Below are positions 45,686 to 58,225 of a stretch of 64,000 nt of DNA, piece after piece. Position 1 is the stretch's first letter. Each line of letters begins with the position of its first letter. The DNA lies in contig CAUWAG010000007.1 in the NCBI GenBank assembly GCA_963556695.1, positions 1,364,001-1,428,000 on the forward strand. Direction: 5' to 3'. The notes under the pieces are model-generated. The model searched no databases. It saw only the letters and a list, made by a program, of their open reading frames with translations, and was not told the DNA's origin. The translations under genes were made by a program, and so were the position numbers. The stretch comes from Anthostomella pinea. Lineage: Eukaryota > Ascomycota > Sordariomycetes > Xylariales > Xylariaceae.

Positions 45686-47329
45686 ATGTATTACATGATA
45701 TGTCGACCGCTCATCTCCTCAACGAGATGTGCCCTCATCCGCCCATCTCCAGGGTGGCTGCGGGTCCGCCCGTCTAATCTACGGCCCATCAGCACTCGGG
45801 TGGTGGCCGAGATGCAGGACGGTGACTTCAAGGCACTGAAGATCGACCAGGGGCGGATGATGGACTCTCTGCATTCCATATGTTCTTTCGGGACGGGTAA
45901 GCGCTGGGGAAGGTACAGGCACTCCGTCCAAAGCAACGCGCCAGTGCCTTGATACCTAACTACCTACCTTATTAATAGGTTCGCTGACAGGAGTGTGGAA
46001 AGTACAGTGCCCCGACTGAGACCGGCATGTCCCGTCTAGCCCTCAGCGATAGTGACAAGCAGGCCCGGGACTGGTTCGTGGACACCACCACGGCACTGGG
46101 ATGCGCTATCAACCTGGACGCCATGGGCAACATCTTCGCCGTGCGCCCCGGTCGTCAGAGCGGCCTGGCCACCTTCGCTGGCTCGCACTTGGACACCCAG
46201 CCGAGTGGCGGCAGGTATGATGGGATATTGGGTATCCTGGCCGGTATCGAGATGTTGAGGGTACTCGAGGACCACCATATCGAGACCGAGTTCCCGGTGG
46301 GAGTTGTTAATTGGACCAAGTACACCCACCCCCTTTTCCTCAGCAATATGGTTTGTGGTATTGTGAAATAGAGCCCGGTTAACCTATCTCAACAGCGAGG
46401 AGGGCGCTCGGTTCCCGATCAGCATGGTATCATCCGGTGTCTGGGCAGAAGATATCCCCCTCGCCCGCGCCCACAACCTCAAAGAGGTAGGCGGAGGGAA
46501 AGCCACCGTGAAGTCCGAGCTAGAGCGCATCGGCTACCTCGGCACCATGCCAGCGAGCTACAAGAGCATGCCAATGGCAGCGCACTTCGAGCTACACATC
46601 GAGCAAGGTCCCATCCTCGAGACCGAGCGGCAGAAAGTGGGAGTCGTGCACGGGGTGCAGGCCTACCGCTGGTTCACGGTCGAAGTCCAGGGGCGCGACG
46701 CCCACACGGGCACCACGCCCCTCGCCAACCGCGCCGACGCAATGCTGCTCGCGGCCCGGCTCATCACGCACGCCCACCGCCTCGCAACAACACATTCTGC
46801 CATGGCGGCAACCGGGATCCTGACCCTTACCCCGGGCAGCACAAACACGATCCCGGGCACTGTCCGGTTCGCACTCGACGTCCGCGCCCCCGCCGACGCG
46901 ACCGTCGACGCCATGGAAGCCGATCTCAAGGCGGACTTCGCGGCCCTCGCAGCAGGCGAGAACATCGGCGGTCTCCTAGACGGCTCCACGCCAGGAAAGC
47001 CCCTAAACATATCATGGCAGACCGACAGCGTGTCGCCCGCGACGCTGTTCCACGCAGACTGCATAGCAGCGGTCCGCGCCGCGGCCGAGGCCGTGACGGG
47101 CGACAAGGGCCTGGTGCGGGACATGACGAGCGGAGCGGGCCACGACAGCGTGTACGCGAGCCGTCGGTGCCCGACGAGCATGATCTTCGTGCCGTCCCGG
47201 AACGGCGTCAGCCACAACCCGGAGGAGTACACGAGCCCGGAGGACTGCGCTGTTGGGGCCGAGGTGTTGCTGCAGAGCGTGCTTAGGTATGATCGGTTGA
47301 GGAGCATGGGTGCGACTGGATCGGGCTAG
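45686..47329 (+). CDS. M20-family Zn amidohydrolase (N-carbamoyl amino acid hydrolase / ureidopropionase-like)
   Basis: Three exons, 45686-45912, 46008-46319 and 46396-47329, encode 490 aa. The N-terminus is basic and Ser-rich, compatible with mitochondrial import. The catalytic core has SHLDTQPSGGRYDGI (near residue 134) and NEEGARFPISM (near 180), whose Asp/His/Glu bind the two metals. HIEQGPILE (near 245) and the lid/dimerisation domain DAHTGTTPLANRADAM follow. A metal-binding His sits in GAGHDSVYA, and FVPSRNGVSHNPEEYT closes the fold. The family hydrolyses N-carbamoyl-amino acids, ureidoglycolate or allantoate. Exact substrate cannot be fixed by eye. It links to pyrimidine or purine nitrogen catabolism. 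Intron ends are CAG for both. Converges with the AlkB gene. Confidence 0.88.
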
Positions 47330-48152
47330 AGTCGTGACTCGTGTGGATTTTGGAACAGACCGTGCTTGGGGATGAGACCCGGCTTGGGTGCTGTATAACT
47401 TATGGCAGACGGACTGGTCACCAGGGCCTGTATACGAATGACATCGGGGCCAGCGTAGGTATGGCTGGCTAAGTGTTTGTTTAGGAGCACTGATATGATG
47501 ATACGAGGAGTACCATCGAAACAAGCGAGTCAAGTAGGAAAGTCTCCAATGAACAAGCCAGGTCAAAGGCAGAGCAGAGTGGGACATTCATGGCCGGCAA
47601 CGGCCAGAATGTGATCATCTTGTCTACCTTCCCTGTACAGTGCGCACCTAGATCATCCCATCAGGCATTGTGAATGACAGACTCTGCCCCTGCCGATGTT
47701 ACTACACATCTAAGCAAAATCGCCAAATTTCGCCACTGCGACTTGTCTACTGATTGGTTTCTGCAATGGTTTAGTATTGTATACGAAGCCATTGCCCTCA
47801 ACTTCACTGGTGAGACTATCCTTGTTCACCCTGGTACCAGAAAGCGAGGGCACTTAGTCCCAGCTCTTGCTGAAGAAGACACATGAACATGCCAGTCACA
47901 CGGTGGGTAGGTTGGATCTAAGCCGCCCTCCCTGTCACGAAGCTACCGGGAGACCTGCAGAGACCAAGGTTGTTATCTGGTGCACTTGAGCAAATGGCTA
48001 AGGAGCCAACAAGTCAGGATCCGTTGTAGTATTTCTCGCGCGATGTGACGAGACCAACGTGGCAGACGCCTAGTCTGTTTGACAACTTCCCACAGGCACG
48101 TGTCCCCGAGGATCGCGCGCTGATTCGGGTAGTTATACAGAAGAGGTTGGTC
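47330..48152. other. Convergent intergenic spacer
   Basis: Transcript ends of the two flanking genes. A short open frame at 47674-47886 is not supported as a gene. Confidence 0.5.
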
Positions 48153-49275
48153 CTAGTCCTTCATCTGCCGCACGTTCAAGTTGATCCGCTTATTCCGCAT
48201 CCAACCCTTCCACGCCTCGAACTTGCCGTCCTCAGCAGGCCAGTCCGCCAAGAAGTCCGGGCAGGTACCCTTGAGGACTTTAGGAACGCCATGCCAGGCA
48301 TACCGCGAGTCCTCGCTCATGTATATAGCGTCGCCAGACCGCAGACGCAAAAGGAGGTACGGCTTCTTTTGCGGCGGTTCGTCGTCGTCGGTGCTATTCT
48401 TCTCTGTTTGCTCTTCTGCACCTTTGCTTGGTGCGATCATGAATAATGCGTCGCACCCGATACTGATACTGACCAGGCCCTTGTCGCTCTGTTCGCTGAC
48501 GTCTCGATGCATCATCATGGTGTCGCCGGGGCTGTAGAAGTTGACGATGGCGGCCTGGGCTTGCGTCTCTGGGAACAGGGTCTGCAGGAAGTTGGCAATG
48601 TCGTGAGGGAAGCCAGGAGACAAGTGATCGGGGTACTGGCGATTGGTCCAGTCGTATTGTCCGCCTAGTGTCACCCACGAAAGCCGGCGATCAAGCACTC
48701 TTTTTATGGATAGGGGTTTGTGTACTGTGGGATCCTTCGGTACGAATTGTGTAGTGGGATCATCGGGGGAGTAGGAGAAGAAGGACCGGGCATCCACATC
48801 CTCGCCGTCTCTGTAAGGGAGACCATAGTGAAGGTGCAGATTCGTCTGATGTGTGGGATTGCTTAGGTCCCGATGTATCATTCGTGACAGCAACGCTTTT
48901 TGTACTCGCGGTGGTACCATGGACGGGACAATGAGTAGACCTGCCATGAAGATGAGAGACCCATCAATGCTGACGGGTAGAAGTCGGAGGTGGCATACCT
49001 GGAAGTAGGGGATGAAAATATATGGGTGCGTCGTTAACGGTTGTATGTGCATCCCATTCATCGCCTTCCAGTTGCTGGAATGAGCTTCTCAGTCTCTCGC
49101 TCGGTAGGTGTTCAGCCAGCCGAAATGCACTCTTTGCGTCTGAAGGGTCCAACTCGTCTATCTCGAGGTGACTGGCAAAGTCTGCATGTTCCGTTCTGGA
49201 ATATCTCTTCCAGTTTACCCTCAACTCATCTGAAGGCTGCTCATGAGCATCCAGGGTTGTGAGGTCGATTGTCAT
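48153..49275 (-). CDS. AlkB-type Fe(II)/2-oxoglutarate dioxygenase (ALKBH1-like)
   Basis: Two exons, 49275-48999 and 48940-48153, with a 58-nt intron, encode 354 aa. The join gives FHPLLPG-LLIVPSMVPP, as in fungal relatives. Conserved features are LSRMIHRDLSNPTHQTN, LGGQYDWTNRQY and NFYSPGDTMMMHRDVSEQS. The iron ligands are His and Asp of HRD near residue 236 and His of YAWHGVP near 307. RINLNVR near 342 holds the 2-oxoglutarate-binding arginines. The family oxidatively demethylates alkylated nucleic acids (DNA, tRNA or mRNA according to member). An acidic linker (NSTDDDEPPQKK) interrupts the jelly roll. Divergent from CDK1, 784 bp apart. Confidence 0.92.
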
Positions 49276-50059
49276 TCTGATGTGTCCAGCTAGTTGTCGT
49301 TAGCGTTGGTGATATTCACGAGGTCCTTTCTGGGTGTAGGAAGAGCCAGAGTTTCATATATGATAGGCGATGTGAATGTGACCCCAACTGGCTACCTCCA
49401 TGAGTTCAATGCTCGTTGCCATTGAATTCACATTCATCCAAACCTTTGGAGTAATGGAGTATGGCCTCTGGCCCCACCCGGCCCCTTGATAACTCGATAA
49501 TCCCTCCCAGGCTTCGGCGATAAGATAGCGAGATAGCAGTCTTGGACCGTGCCCGCCGAGCCACAGACGCTAAGCCACTTCGCGGTTCCAGCTGTTAGTA
49601 AACATACACAACCTTAACTGGCTCCCTCGGAGACGGTTACCAAGTCATCTGGGAAATTCAATTCACACAACATCACAACATCACACAGGCAGACGTCAGA
49701 TCAAGGCCAAAGACGACAATCGCCGTGCCTGGGACGACTGCGACGGCCTCGATGGAGTCGTAGCCCAGCAATTCTGCTCCCAAGTTTGACAATTCAATTT
49801 CTTCAATCCAAACCCGACGGTCCTTACAGCCAGCCTGCCTGCGTGCCGTTGCCCCTCGTTCTGCCCCTGCCGCGATACACGATACCCCACTAACAATCAA
49901 CATTGGACAACGCTCCAGCCATCCCACGGCATCGCATAGTTACCCGATCTCGAGACGCTGCGAGACGCTGTCGACTCGTTGACCGAACCAAGCTGGTCCT
50001 CTGATCATTACACTCCTTCGATCTCTGATTTCGACGTTCAACGCCCACAGGCTGCAAGT
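49276..50059. other. Divergent promoter region (AlkB / CDK1)
   Basis: CDK1 leader with CATCACAACATCACAC repeats near 49670 and a pyrimidine-rich tract. A small minus-strand open frame (49673-49927) is not supported. Confidence 0.5.
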
Positions 50060-51196
50060 ATGGAGAACTACCAGAAGCTGGAGAAGATTGGTGAAGGTAA
50101 GCCTACATCCTACATCCTACATCCCCTAAGGCATCTAGCATCCAGCCTCGTTGCCTCATCCCCGCGCCACTCAGCTCGTCCCGACGCCTTTGTCATATGC
50201 TTTGCGCCCGTGCTGATCACATGTCTGTCTACGTGCAGGCACCTACGGTGTCGTCTACAAGGCTCGCGACCTTGCCAACGGCGGTCGCATTGTCGCACTG
50301 AAGAAGATTCGCCTCGAGGCCGAGGATGAGGGTGTCCCGAGTACAGCTATCCGTGAGATCTCCCTGCTCAAGGAAATGCGCGACCCCAATGTTGTCAAGC
50401 TGTTCAACATCGTCCACGCCGACGGCCACAAGCTGTACCTCGTCATGGAGTTCCTCGATCTTGACCTGAAGAAGTACATGGAGGCACTTCCCGTCGCCGA
50501 TGGTGGACGAGGCAAGGCCTTGCCTGAGGGTTCCGGCCCCGAGCTCGGTCGCCTGGGTCTTGGTGATTCCATGGTCAAGAAGTTCATGAGCCAACTCTGC
50601 GATGGAGTCAAATACTGCCACTCCCACCGAGTCCTGCATCGCGACCTCAAGCCCCAGAACCTGCTCATCGACCGAGACGGTAACCTGAAGCTTGCGGACT
50701 TTGGCTTGGCGCGCGCGTTTGGTGTTCCCCTCCGGACCTACACGCACGAGGTTGTGACCTTGTGGTACCGTGCGCCCGAGATTCTGCTCGGTGGTCGCAC
50801 ATACTCAACCGGTGTGGATATGTGGTCGGTGGGATGCATCTTTGCCGAGATGTGCACGCGAAAGCCCTTGTTCCCCGGTGACTCGGAGATCGACCAGATC
50901 TTCAAGACATTCCGGTAAGCAACATGACTGTGCTGCGTCGATAGCATCCCGTGAGTTGCTAATGATCTTCTAGGCTGCTAGGAACACCGGATGACGAGGT
51001 CTGGGAGGGTGTCACATCCTTCCCCGATTACAAGAAGTCCTTCCCGAAGTGGGTGCGCGATCCGACGAAACCCTTGTGCTCCAACCTCGACGAGGAGGGC
51101 CTGGACCTCTTGGAGAAAACCCTGAACTATGATCCTGCTCACCGGATTTCTGCGAAGGAGGCCTGCACACACCCATACTTGAAACCACGAGAGTAG
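50060..51196 (+). CDS. CDC2: Cyclin-dependent kinase 1 (Cdc28/Cdc2/NimX)
   Basis: Three exons, 50060-50096, 50239-50914 and 50974-51196, encode 311 aa. The first intron follows codon 12, within the Gly-rich loop. Motifs are [33 protein letters not shown] (PSTAIRE cyclin-binding helix), [32 protein letters not shown] with the activating Thr, [10 protein letters not shown] and [12 protein letters not shown]. Tyr15 and Thr14 of the inhibitory site are present (GTY). A longer loop ([20 protein letters not shown]) before the E-helix is usual for filamentous fungi. Drives G1/S and G2/M with cyclins and Cks1. An alternative is Pho85-like, but PSTAIRE excludes it. Confidence 0.95.
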
Positions 51197-52571
51197 TATG
51201 CCTAGGCTACCTGTGTCCTATCTGATGAATAGGAGATGACGCTATTTATCTGAAGGCGAAGGATATGCTTAATAGCGTTGAGCATCATCTTTGGCTTTCA
51301 GGATACTGCCGGTCTGGCTGTTTGTCACCACAGTGGGGATACAAGCAGCACCATCTTCAAGTGCTTGCCACCCCAGGACCATTGGTGCTTGCCTCACTGG
51401 AAGCTGCCCCTTATTCGACGAGTACTGCATGGTTTGTGTCTTGTTTTGGCGTTGGGGAGACATCGGCATTTGCGAGCGGGTCAGGAAGCATACCTTGGAC
51501 CAGTGCATGGAAGGACTCTTTTCGTATACCACGTATACTTGTATTGGTTTCGTGGTCTGAGCACTAGGGTCCCCAGAAGGCCTGCTTTCATTGTCTACAC
51601 TGATCGCAACACCGAGCTAGTGCATCATGGATCATGGTGAGGTATATTAAACAGAGCCCGTTATGGTTTCCCACCGTTTCAGTCTTCAAGTACATATGCT
51701 CTTGCTTCTTACTCAAGGTGTCATCTCTCCATGCTACTGTACTTGTCCTTGTACCTCGCTTAGCACCGCGGAGTCTTGCAGTTTTCACCGATTGACTGAT
51801 GATTGATGCGAGCTCAACGTGCATCACGTTCTTTTCATGCTAATGTCTGGCAAGGCCCGGTTTCACTGTAGGCTTTGAAGCGACCTTTAATTGATATTAC
51901 TAGGTACCTCATGGCAATGTCCCCCCCTGACCAGACGGGTGTTGGTTTCTCCTTACCTGCTCCTAGGTCTTTATTCAGCCCATCAGCTCTTGCCACCCCC
52001 TACCTTGGAACTGGAAGGTACGACTGTTCTGTGGGAGCGATAGACATAGTACATACCTTAGGTACCGTACCTTATGAATCCGATCCGCCCCTCATCTTCA
52101 TCAGAATCTACGCTACCTCCTGCCTCTCTTTTTTCCATCTGCCTGTCGGAGTCATTCCAGCATGCTGGGCCGTAGTTGCATACCTACCTACCCAGGTGTC
52201 TCGCCATCTACATTTACCGGTATCAATCATGGATGCTAGTTTCACATTCTCTATTCCCTCTACTGATGTCTGCCATTTCAAAAGCAGTTTGATAGCTCCA
52301 GCTAATGGTGCTCCTGGGGATGCTCTTGATTCAACCATCCCCTCCCCCCCCGAACTCCAAAAGACGACAGTACATCAGAGGCCATCATCAGCCACATATC
52401 ACTTACGGCCTGGGGTGTCCAGTTCAGGTTCTTACCCCAATGACCTGCATGGTCAGCCTGCGACCGTGACGACAGAATCACGTGATGATCGATGGCTTTC
52501 TACACTTCTTCTGCTCCCCTCATCCAGCCTTGCCTGACCTGCCACCTACAAGAATCACAACCGGAGACAGA
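51197..52571. other. Intergenic between CDK1 and the HET gene
   Basis: CDK1 3' region then the HET gene promoter. A 220-codon open frame (51875-52537, +) has low-complexity composition, no family resemblance and a weak start context. It is not called. Confidence 0.45.
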
Positions 52572-55112
52572 ATGGCACACGTTTCACCGGATCCTGACCG
52601 TGTTGTTCAGGAGGACGGTGGCAATGGTGAAGCCGGCCCGTCCACACTCGCGACATTTTGCGACAAATGCAAGGCAATCCAGCTCGACGACTCTAAGTGG
52701 GGAGGTCATGCTGCACGGGACCATAATGGCCACGAAATCCTAATGCTGAGTCCTATCCACGACCCTGAGGGTGCGCGTAAAACCGACTACGAGGTCGACG
52801 ATGACTATCCGTCTCTCCCCTACCTTTCTCAGTCAGCGGCAGAGGGCTGTGATTGCTGTCGCTGGTTGCGGGAGTCGGCTCTTGCACATAAATTTGACGT
52901 TACGAGACTGACGGTTACGTCTCCGGGTGAGAGCAACAAGAGACCTGAGAAGCGCACGTTGCGTATCTCTGTATCCTACCACTGGAAGACGAGCCATAGG
53001 GGTCCGAGCAACAACGGTGAAGGGCTTTGGGCAGTCTTCGTTCATTTCTGGCTTTCGCCATTCGATGGTTGTGCGTCTCATTCCTATCTACCGCTGATAA
53101 TTTTCTGACCAATGATAGTTTTCTTTGCAGGTTATCACACAAAAGTTGCGTATCATGTAGAAACAGACCCGGACGGTAAGTAGAACAACCAGATTCGTGC
53201 ATGCTCGCGGATCTCACAGTAGCCAGATCTTTGTGCCGAATGGCTAGGGCTGAGCACCAGGGGACTTAATATCATGTCCACTCCAGATACGGTCTCTTGG
53301 ATCGACGAAATGCTGGGCTCATGCCAGTGTTTCCCCAGACACCGAACCACTCGCTTTATCCCGAATAGGCTGCTCCGGGTCGACTGTGACCCGCCGCGAC
53401 TGGTCGAGACGTCAAAAACTCCGGACGAAGAAAGGCTACTCGAGTACACTGCGATAAGCTATTGTTGGGGCTCACCAGAGCAGGCAGGTTTGCAGATGAC
53501 CACCGATACAGCATCTTTGCCAGCAAGACTAGCCGGTATCAAGGAATCTGAGATGACCCCAGTGCTGAGGGATCCAATCCAGGTAACTCGAATGCTGTCC
53601 ATCCCATACCTTTGGATAGACGCCCTCTGCATCATCCAGGATGACAGATTTGACTGGGAGCGAGAATCCATATGGATGGGCCAGATATACTCAAGTGCCT
53701 ACTTGACGATATGCGGGCTGTCATCCACGTCATGTTTAGAGGGCTTTCTCGATCGACAGCCAGCATTGCTTACAATGCCATTTCAGTCTAGGCTCAACCC
53801 CAGAATTCATGGGTCTTACCGTCTCCGGGCGGTACCATGTGATCTTTCTATGGCCTCAGGGTTCAAATACTCAGAAAACAGTGAGTTTAACATGGATCTG
53901 ACCAGCAGTGTCTGGCACCAAAGGGGGTGGACATTGCAAGAATCTGCAATGTCAACCAGAATTCTTGCATTCGGCAATTTTGGTGGAGTCCACTTCCGCT
54001 GTCCAAAAGAACCGAAATCCTACGGAAGTATATCACTGGATGAACCCTACATTTTTCAACTGTCCTTGCTGGATGAGGAACCTGATGATGAGCAATGTTA
54101 TGAGCGCTGGTACCTAGATGTGGTGATTCCATACTCCAAAATGCTGCTAACGTACAAGAAAGACCGTTTCCCAGCCATATCGGGGCTTGCTGCATACTTC
54201 AACAAAAGGCTGAACGACGACTATATTGCTGGGCTTTGGGGGCGAGATATACATAGAGGACTCGTCTGGGCTGAAAATAGCCTAATTATGACACACCGTA
54301 CGCCTTCGCTAGAGCTCTTACTATGTCGGTTGCGGGATGCGGCCCAGTACGATGCCCCCTCCTGGAGCTGGGCCAGTCGACAAAGCCCCGTTGACTATGC
54401 TCCGCTGGGTTATTTCGAATCGGGAAAGGAGACTAGGATGCACCGACAAGAATTCCAACTCCTCGATTCCAGAGTCTTGTTGCAAGGGACGAACCCATAT
54501 GGCCAGACGACTCGGGCGACACTACATATCAAAGGCAGGACCCATCCCCTGCCGGACGTATTATCTGTCAGTAGATATGGGATCAGCTGTATTGAGGTTG
54601 ATGATCAATCACGCGCATTCTGCCGCCTTGATTGGGCTAACTGGAATTCATACACGGCGTTGGAAACCCATCCACGACAGGGACTCCGTATGCTTCTCCT
54701 TGGGAGCGCATATTTCGCCTGGCTGTCTGGACCGACGACACCATCATCTGTTCCGAGTTCTCCTTCAGACGGAGTAGCACGTTCAGAACCGATTGACATG
54801 CCTAAAAACGCAACATACCAACTGTCACCCCCGACAACCCGCGATCCCGACGATCCCGGCTTTGACGCACGGCTGAGCTGTGCAGACGCAGACGCACGCG
54901 CAGGCTCGGGCAGAAGCACAAGCGCAGACTTGCCTGCTGCTCCGGAACTCGATGAAGACAATGTGAGATTGTACGGTATAGTGCTTCACCCAGCTTCGAG
55001 GCCCGGCGAGTACTTCAGGGTAGGGATATTTTATTCGCAAACTTTTCACCAGTCAAGGGGGCTGATGCGACTATTTGACGGCTGTGACGAGAGTACCATC
55101 ACGCTCGTTTGA
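52572..55112 (+). CDS. HET-domain (heterokaryon incompatibility) protein
   Basis: Three exons, 52572-53067, 53131-53175 (45 nt) and 53248-55112, encode 801 aa. The N-terminal region has CDKCKAIQLDD and CDCCRWLRESA, typical of HET proteins. The HET domain includes YTAISYCWGSPEQ (near residue 246), YLWIDALCIIQDDRFDWERE (near 300) and MGQIYSSAYLTICG. The middle has WTLQESAMSTRILAFG and PSWSWASRQ. The C-terminus holds an Asp/Ala/Ser-rich low-complexity stretch and LYGIVLHPASRPGEYFRVGIF. The family triggers nonself recognition or regulated cell death after fusion of unlike strains. Partner and allele type are unknown. Intron 1 has a weak donor (GTTGTG). Confidence 0.9.
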
Positions 55113-56018
55113 GAAAAGGGGCAGGCGATGCATCGCGGATGTCCAAGCTGGCTGGGACTTCGCAACCCATCCCTCAGCACCGCGGTTATCTGAGATTTGG
55201 CAATGCCGGCTAGTCTTGCTGGCAACGATGCCGTATGGGTTGTTACCTGTATAATTGCCTTTGAGAAGCCACATTGAGGAGATCTTTACGTGTGCAACGC
55301 AATCTGTTGGCGTCGGGTCCGGATACAAGTAGATCACTGCGATGACTCGAAAGGGGATCTGGTCTCCACGGATATGGATCGACTTGTTTTGATATGCTAG
55401 GAGCAGAGGTTTTTCGGTTGTGGCGGGCCAGCCCGCCGAGGATTCAGCATGGTCGGAAACAGAAATAGTTGGACGTTCACACCCTTTAGCCACGTTCAAG
55501 GACAGGGGAGGATAGGGACGGCGGTGAGATGAGACCTTTCACGGTCTGATTTCGCTCTTTTTGGATGACTCTGTTGGCATCGACATGGCCACTCATGCCT
55601 AAAGATTCAAGAAATGGGGGTGTGGAGGACGCTAAGCCTCACCACCCCGGGCATCTGTATATCGTTTTCGCTTATATCTCGTTCTCGTTCATCAGACTCA
55701 GCCACTCTACTGAGTGCCTTCCGAATTGAACCTTCGTGACAAGCATCATAAGGTACGGCCTCAGCTGGCCCTGCATCGCTGCAATTGAAAAGCTTGCGTT
55801 CTCCCGGTTGGGTTGTTGGTAAGGAACTTGGTTTGTGTCTCTTACATTGTCACTGCGCTTCCATCATCTCATCTCCTACAGTTGCAAGAAACTGTGATAA
55901 GACTCCTCTGTTGCTGTTCTTTACAAATCAAGCCCAAGGTCGACTTCTTAATCAAGCTTCGTAGTCAATATCCCGCAGGACACACACGGTTTGTTAACCA
56001 CCCCAAACGTCACCTACA
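55113..56018. other. Intergenic
   Basis: A 142-codon minus-strand frame (55499-55071) contains GDQIPFRVIAVIYLYPDPTP. It overlaps the HET gene end. It could be an exon but has no recognisable family. Leader and promoter of the next gene fill the rest. Confidence 0.4.
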
Positions 56019-58225
56019 ATGTCATCCGGCAGACGTGGACCCGTCGGTGGCCTCATCGGCATGCTAGGCAAGGACGTAGGCGCAGCAGCCGAATACCGTG
56101 AGCACCGCAAGCAGCAGAAGCAGAACCAGGACCAGCTCTCCCGCGAGAAGTCGCAGCAAGGGGATCAGAATCAGAGCGTGGAAGCTGCCAGGTCTTCTGC
56201 TGCCTCGTCGGCCCTGCCGCCCCAGTATGGCGAAGCGGTGACGAGTGAGGAGGGCATGGAGCATTCCTCTGTCGCCTCCAGAGGCGGTCCGCCAGCGAGG
56301 GACGACGGGAAAGCTGCAATGTCTCACCACCATAAGGTCGAAGACGACGACGACGATAACGATGACGATGTGCTTTCAGTGGAAGATGACGAAGAAGTCT
56401 GGGAGCTCGACGAGGCCATGGAGCCTGCGGGTGAATCTGGTGGAGCTCATCAGGTCCCTCCTTCATACGGGCAGAGCGAGGCCGACTACCGCACGACCGA
56501 CGAGCTGGTGGAAGACGTCATGCGCACCAGCAGAAGAGCAGCGGCTTCCTCTGGTGGAATGCCTAAGGTTAGGGTGCGCCAACCTCTGCCCTTACCCGTG
56601 ATCATCCCCCAGCGCCGCCCTCGCACGAAGGCACGGGTTTGGGTCCACGCCTACGCACCAGCACTAGAAAATTGCGGTATCAGCCAGGAGACCTTCATGG
56701 CGTTCCTCGACAACTTCGACAAGGACTCGAAGGCCTCGCCTGTCTTTGCCGTCTTTGCCGTCATCGCGGTCTCGGCCGGTATCGCCGGCCTTGCGCCGTC
56801 GATGATTGTCATGGCGGTTACTACGGCGGTGCAGCTGGCCGCGCAGAAGGGGGCTGACTACCAGCGCCGCCAGCGAACGAACGGCTTTCTGGATTGGATG
56901 AACGCGGAGCTGTTCCGGCCGGCGGGGCTTTATGCTTTTATCATGAAGTACGAGGCTGATGCGGATGTGAGTGGGAGTAGTCGCGCTGGGGGGTGGGGGG
57001 GGGGGGGAGCCGCGTCGAGGGTGAGAATGACAACAACAACAACAGCAGCTCTCGCGGCCTAAGCGACCGTCTAAATGACTTCCGGCTCGCATCAGGGACA
57101 ACGCAGGACTCAATACAACTCCCTGAAGCCGCGCCGCTCATCTTCCCGGCCATCGACCGAGCCATAGTCAGAAACGGGGCGGCAGAAGAGACGTTCAAGG
57201 ACAAGGTCAAGGACGCCAAGATGTTCCTCGCCGACTACATGGACCGCAGGGCGCACATGGCGTACGCGAGCCAGGATCCGAATTCCAGCCTCGCGCTGCC
57301 GGAGGAGCAGAGGGCGTTCATGAGTACGCTGGCGGACCCTAACCACCCGATGTACCACGGTGGACTTGTGGGGTTCGTGTCTGGGGGTAATGTTAGTGTG
57401 CGGGCTGGTAGGCGGCGGCGGAGGGATGGGAGGCAAGAGCTTGGGGAGGGTTTGAGCAAGATGGAGCAGGCGAGGTATGAGCAATATGTTCCCGAGCAGG
57501 AGGAGATAACTCTGGGAGGCAGGAGGGGCCTTAGAGGTGGTTCTCGGAGTCCGCTGGGCGGGAGAAGCCCGTTGAGCGGGAGAGGGCACGGCTGTGGGCG
57601 GGGACGGGGACGTGGCGGCAGGGGACGGCGCGGCGGTGGTGGTGGCGGGCCTCTCGGTCTCGTGTCCGGCTTGATCGGCTCCGCTGTCAATGCGGCATCG
57701 GGAAGTGCCGGTGGGACGCAGTCTGCGCAGGAGAATGCTGCGTATGCCGATCCGTATGCCCAAGGTCATGGCCACGCAGAGTATGGTGATGATGCACGGA
57801 GCAGGGAGTTCGAGGGCACATACGAAGACGACCGTCTCGGTCTTGGGAGCGGCGGGGGGTCTGCATACCGTGACGATTTGCGACGGAGGTCCTACTATGC
57901 CCGAGACGCCTACGGAAGATCTACCCCCGCACAGGGAGATGAACGCCTTGGAAGTTCGTCATCGTCAGCTTATCACAGCGAATATGATTCGCGACAACAG
58001 AGGCCGTCGTCGTCGCACGACCCACGAATCGTGTCTGGAGGATCTGCTGTCGGGAGTCAACAGTATGGGAGCAACCGCCGCCGAAATGCGGGCAATAAGT
58101 CAGGCCGCGGAGACCCGATTGGTGCTGTGAAGAGGATGATGAGGGAGGATGTGCTGCATTTGATGATCGTAAACATGCCGAGTGAGGCTGAGTTGGCGGA
58201 GGCGAGGGCCGAGATGGCGAAGTAG
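56019..58225 (+). CDS. Uncharacterised fungal membrane / Gly-Arg-rich protein, frame shifted at a G run
   Basis: The first frame (from ATG 56019) has an acidic Asp run, then TKARVWVHAYAPALENCGIS, NFDKDSKASP and two hydrophobic helices around VFAVIAVSAGIAGLAPSMIV and MAVTTAVQLAA. QRTNGFLDWMNAELFRPAGLYAFIMKY follows. At a run of 13 G (56995-57007) the coding moves to another frame and continues from about 57010 to 58225. That part has DRLNDFRLASGTTQDSIQLP, HPMYHGGLVGFVSGGN, a Gly/Arg-rich stretch near 57590-57640 and VKRMMREDVLHLMIVNMPSE. A short intron from GTGGGG near 56993 to AACAG near 57045 would also restore frame. The gene family is fungal and without known function. Confidence 0.65.

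Noticed and set aside
51875..52537. 220-codon plus-strand frame before the HET gene
   Set aside because: Low-complexity Ser/Pro text without family resemblance; runs into the HET gene leader in another frame.
55071..55499. 142-codon minus-strand frame after the HET gene
   Set aside because: Some protein-like text but no family, and it overlaps the HET coding end; kept only as a note in the intergenic entry.
57110..57775. 221-codon minus-strand Pro/Arg-rich frame
   Set aside because: Antisense of the Gly/Arg-rich coding region.
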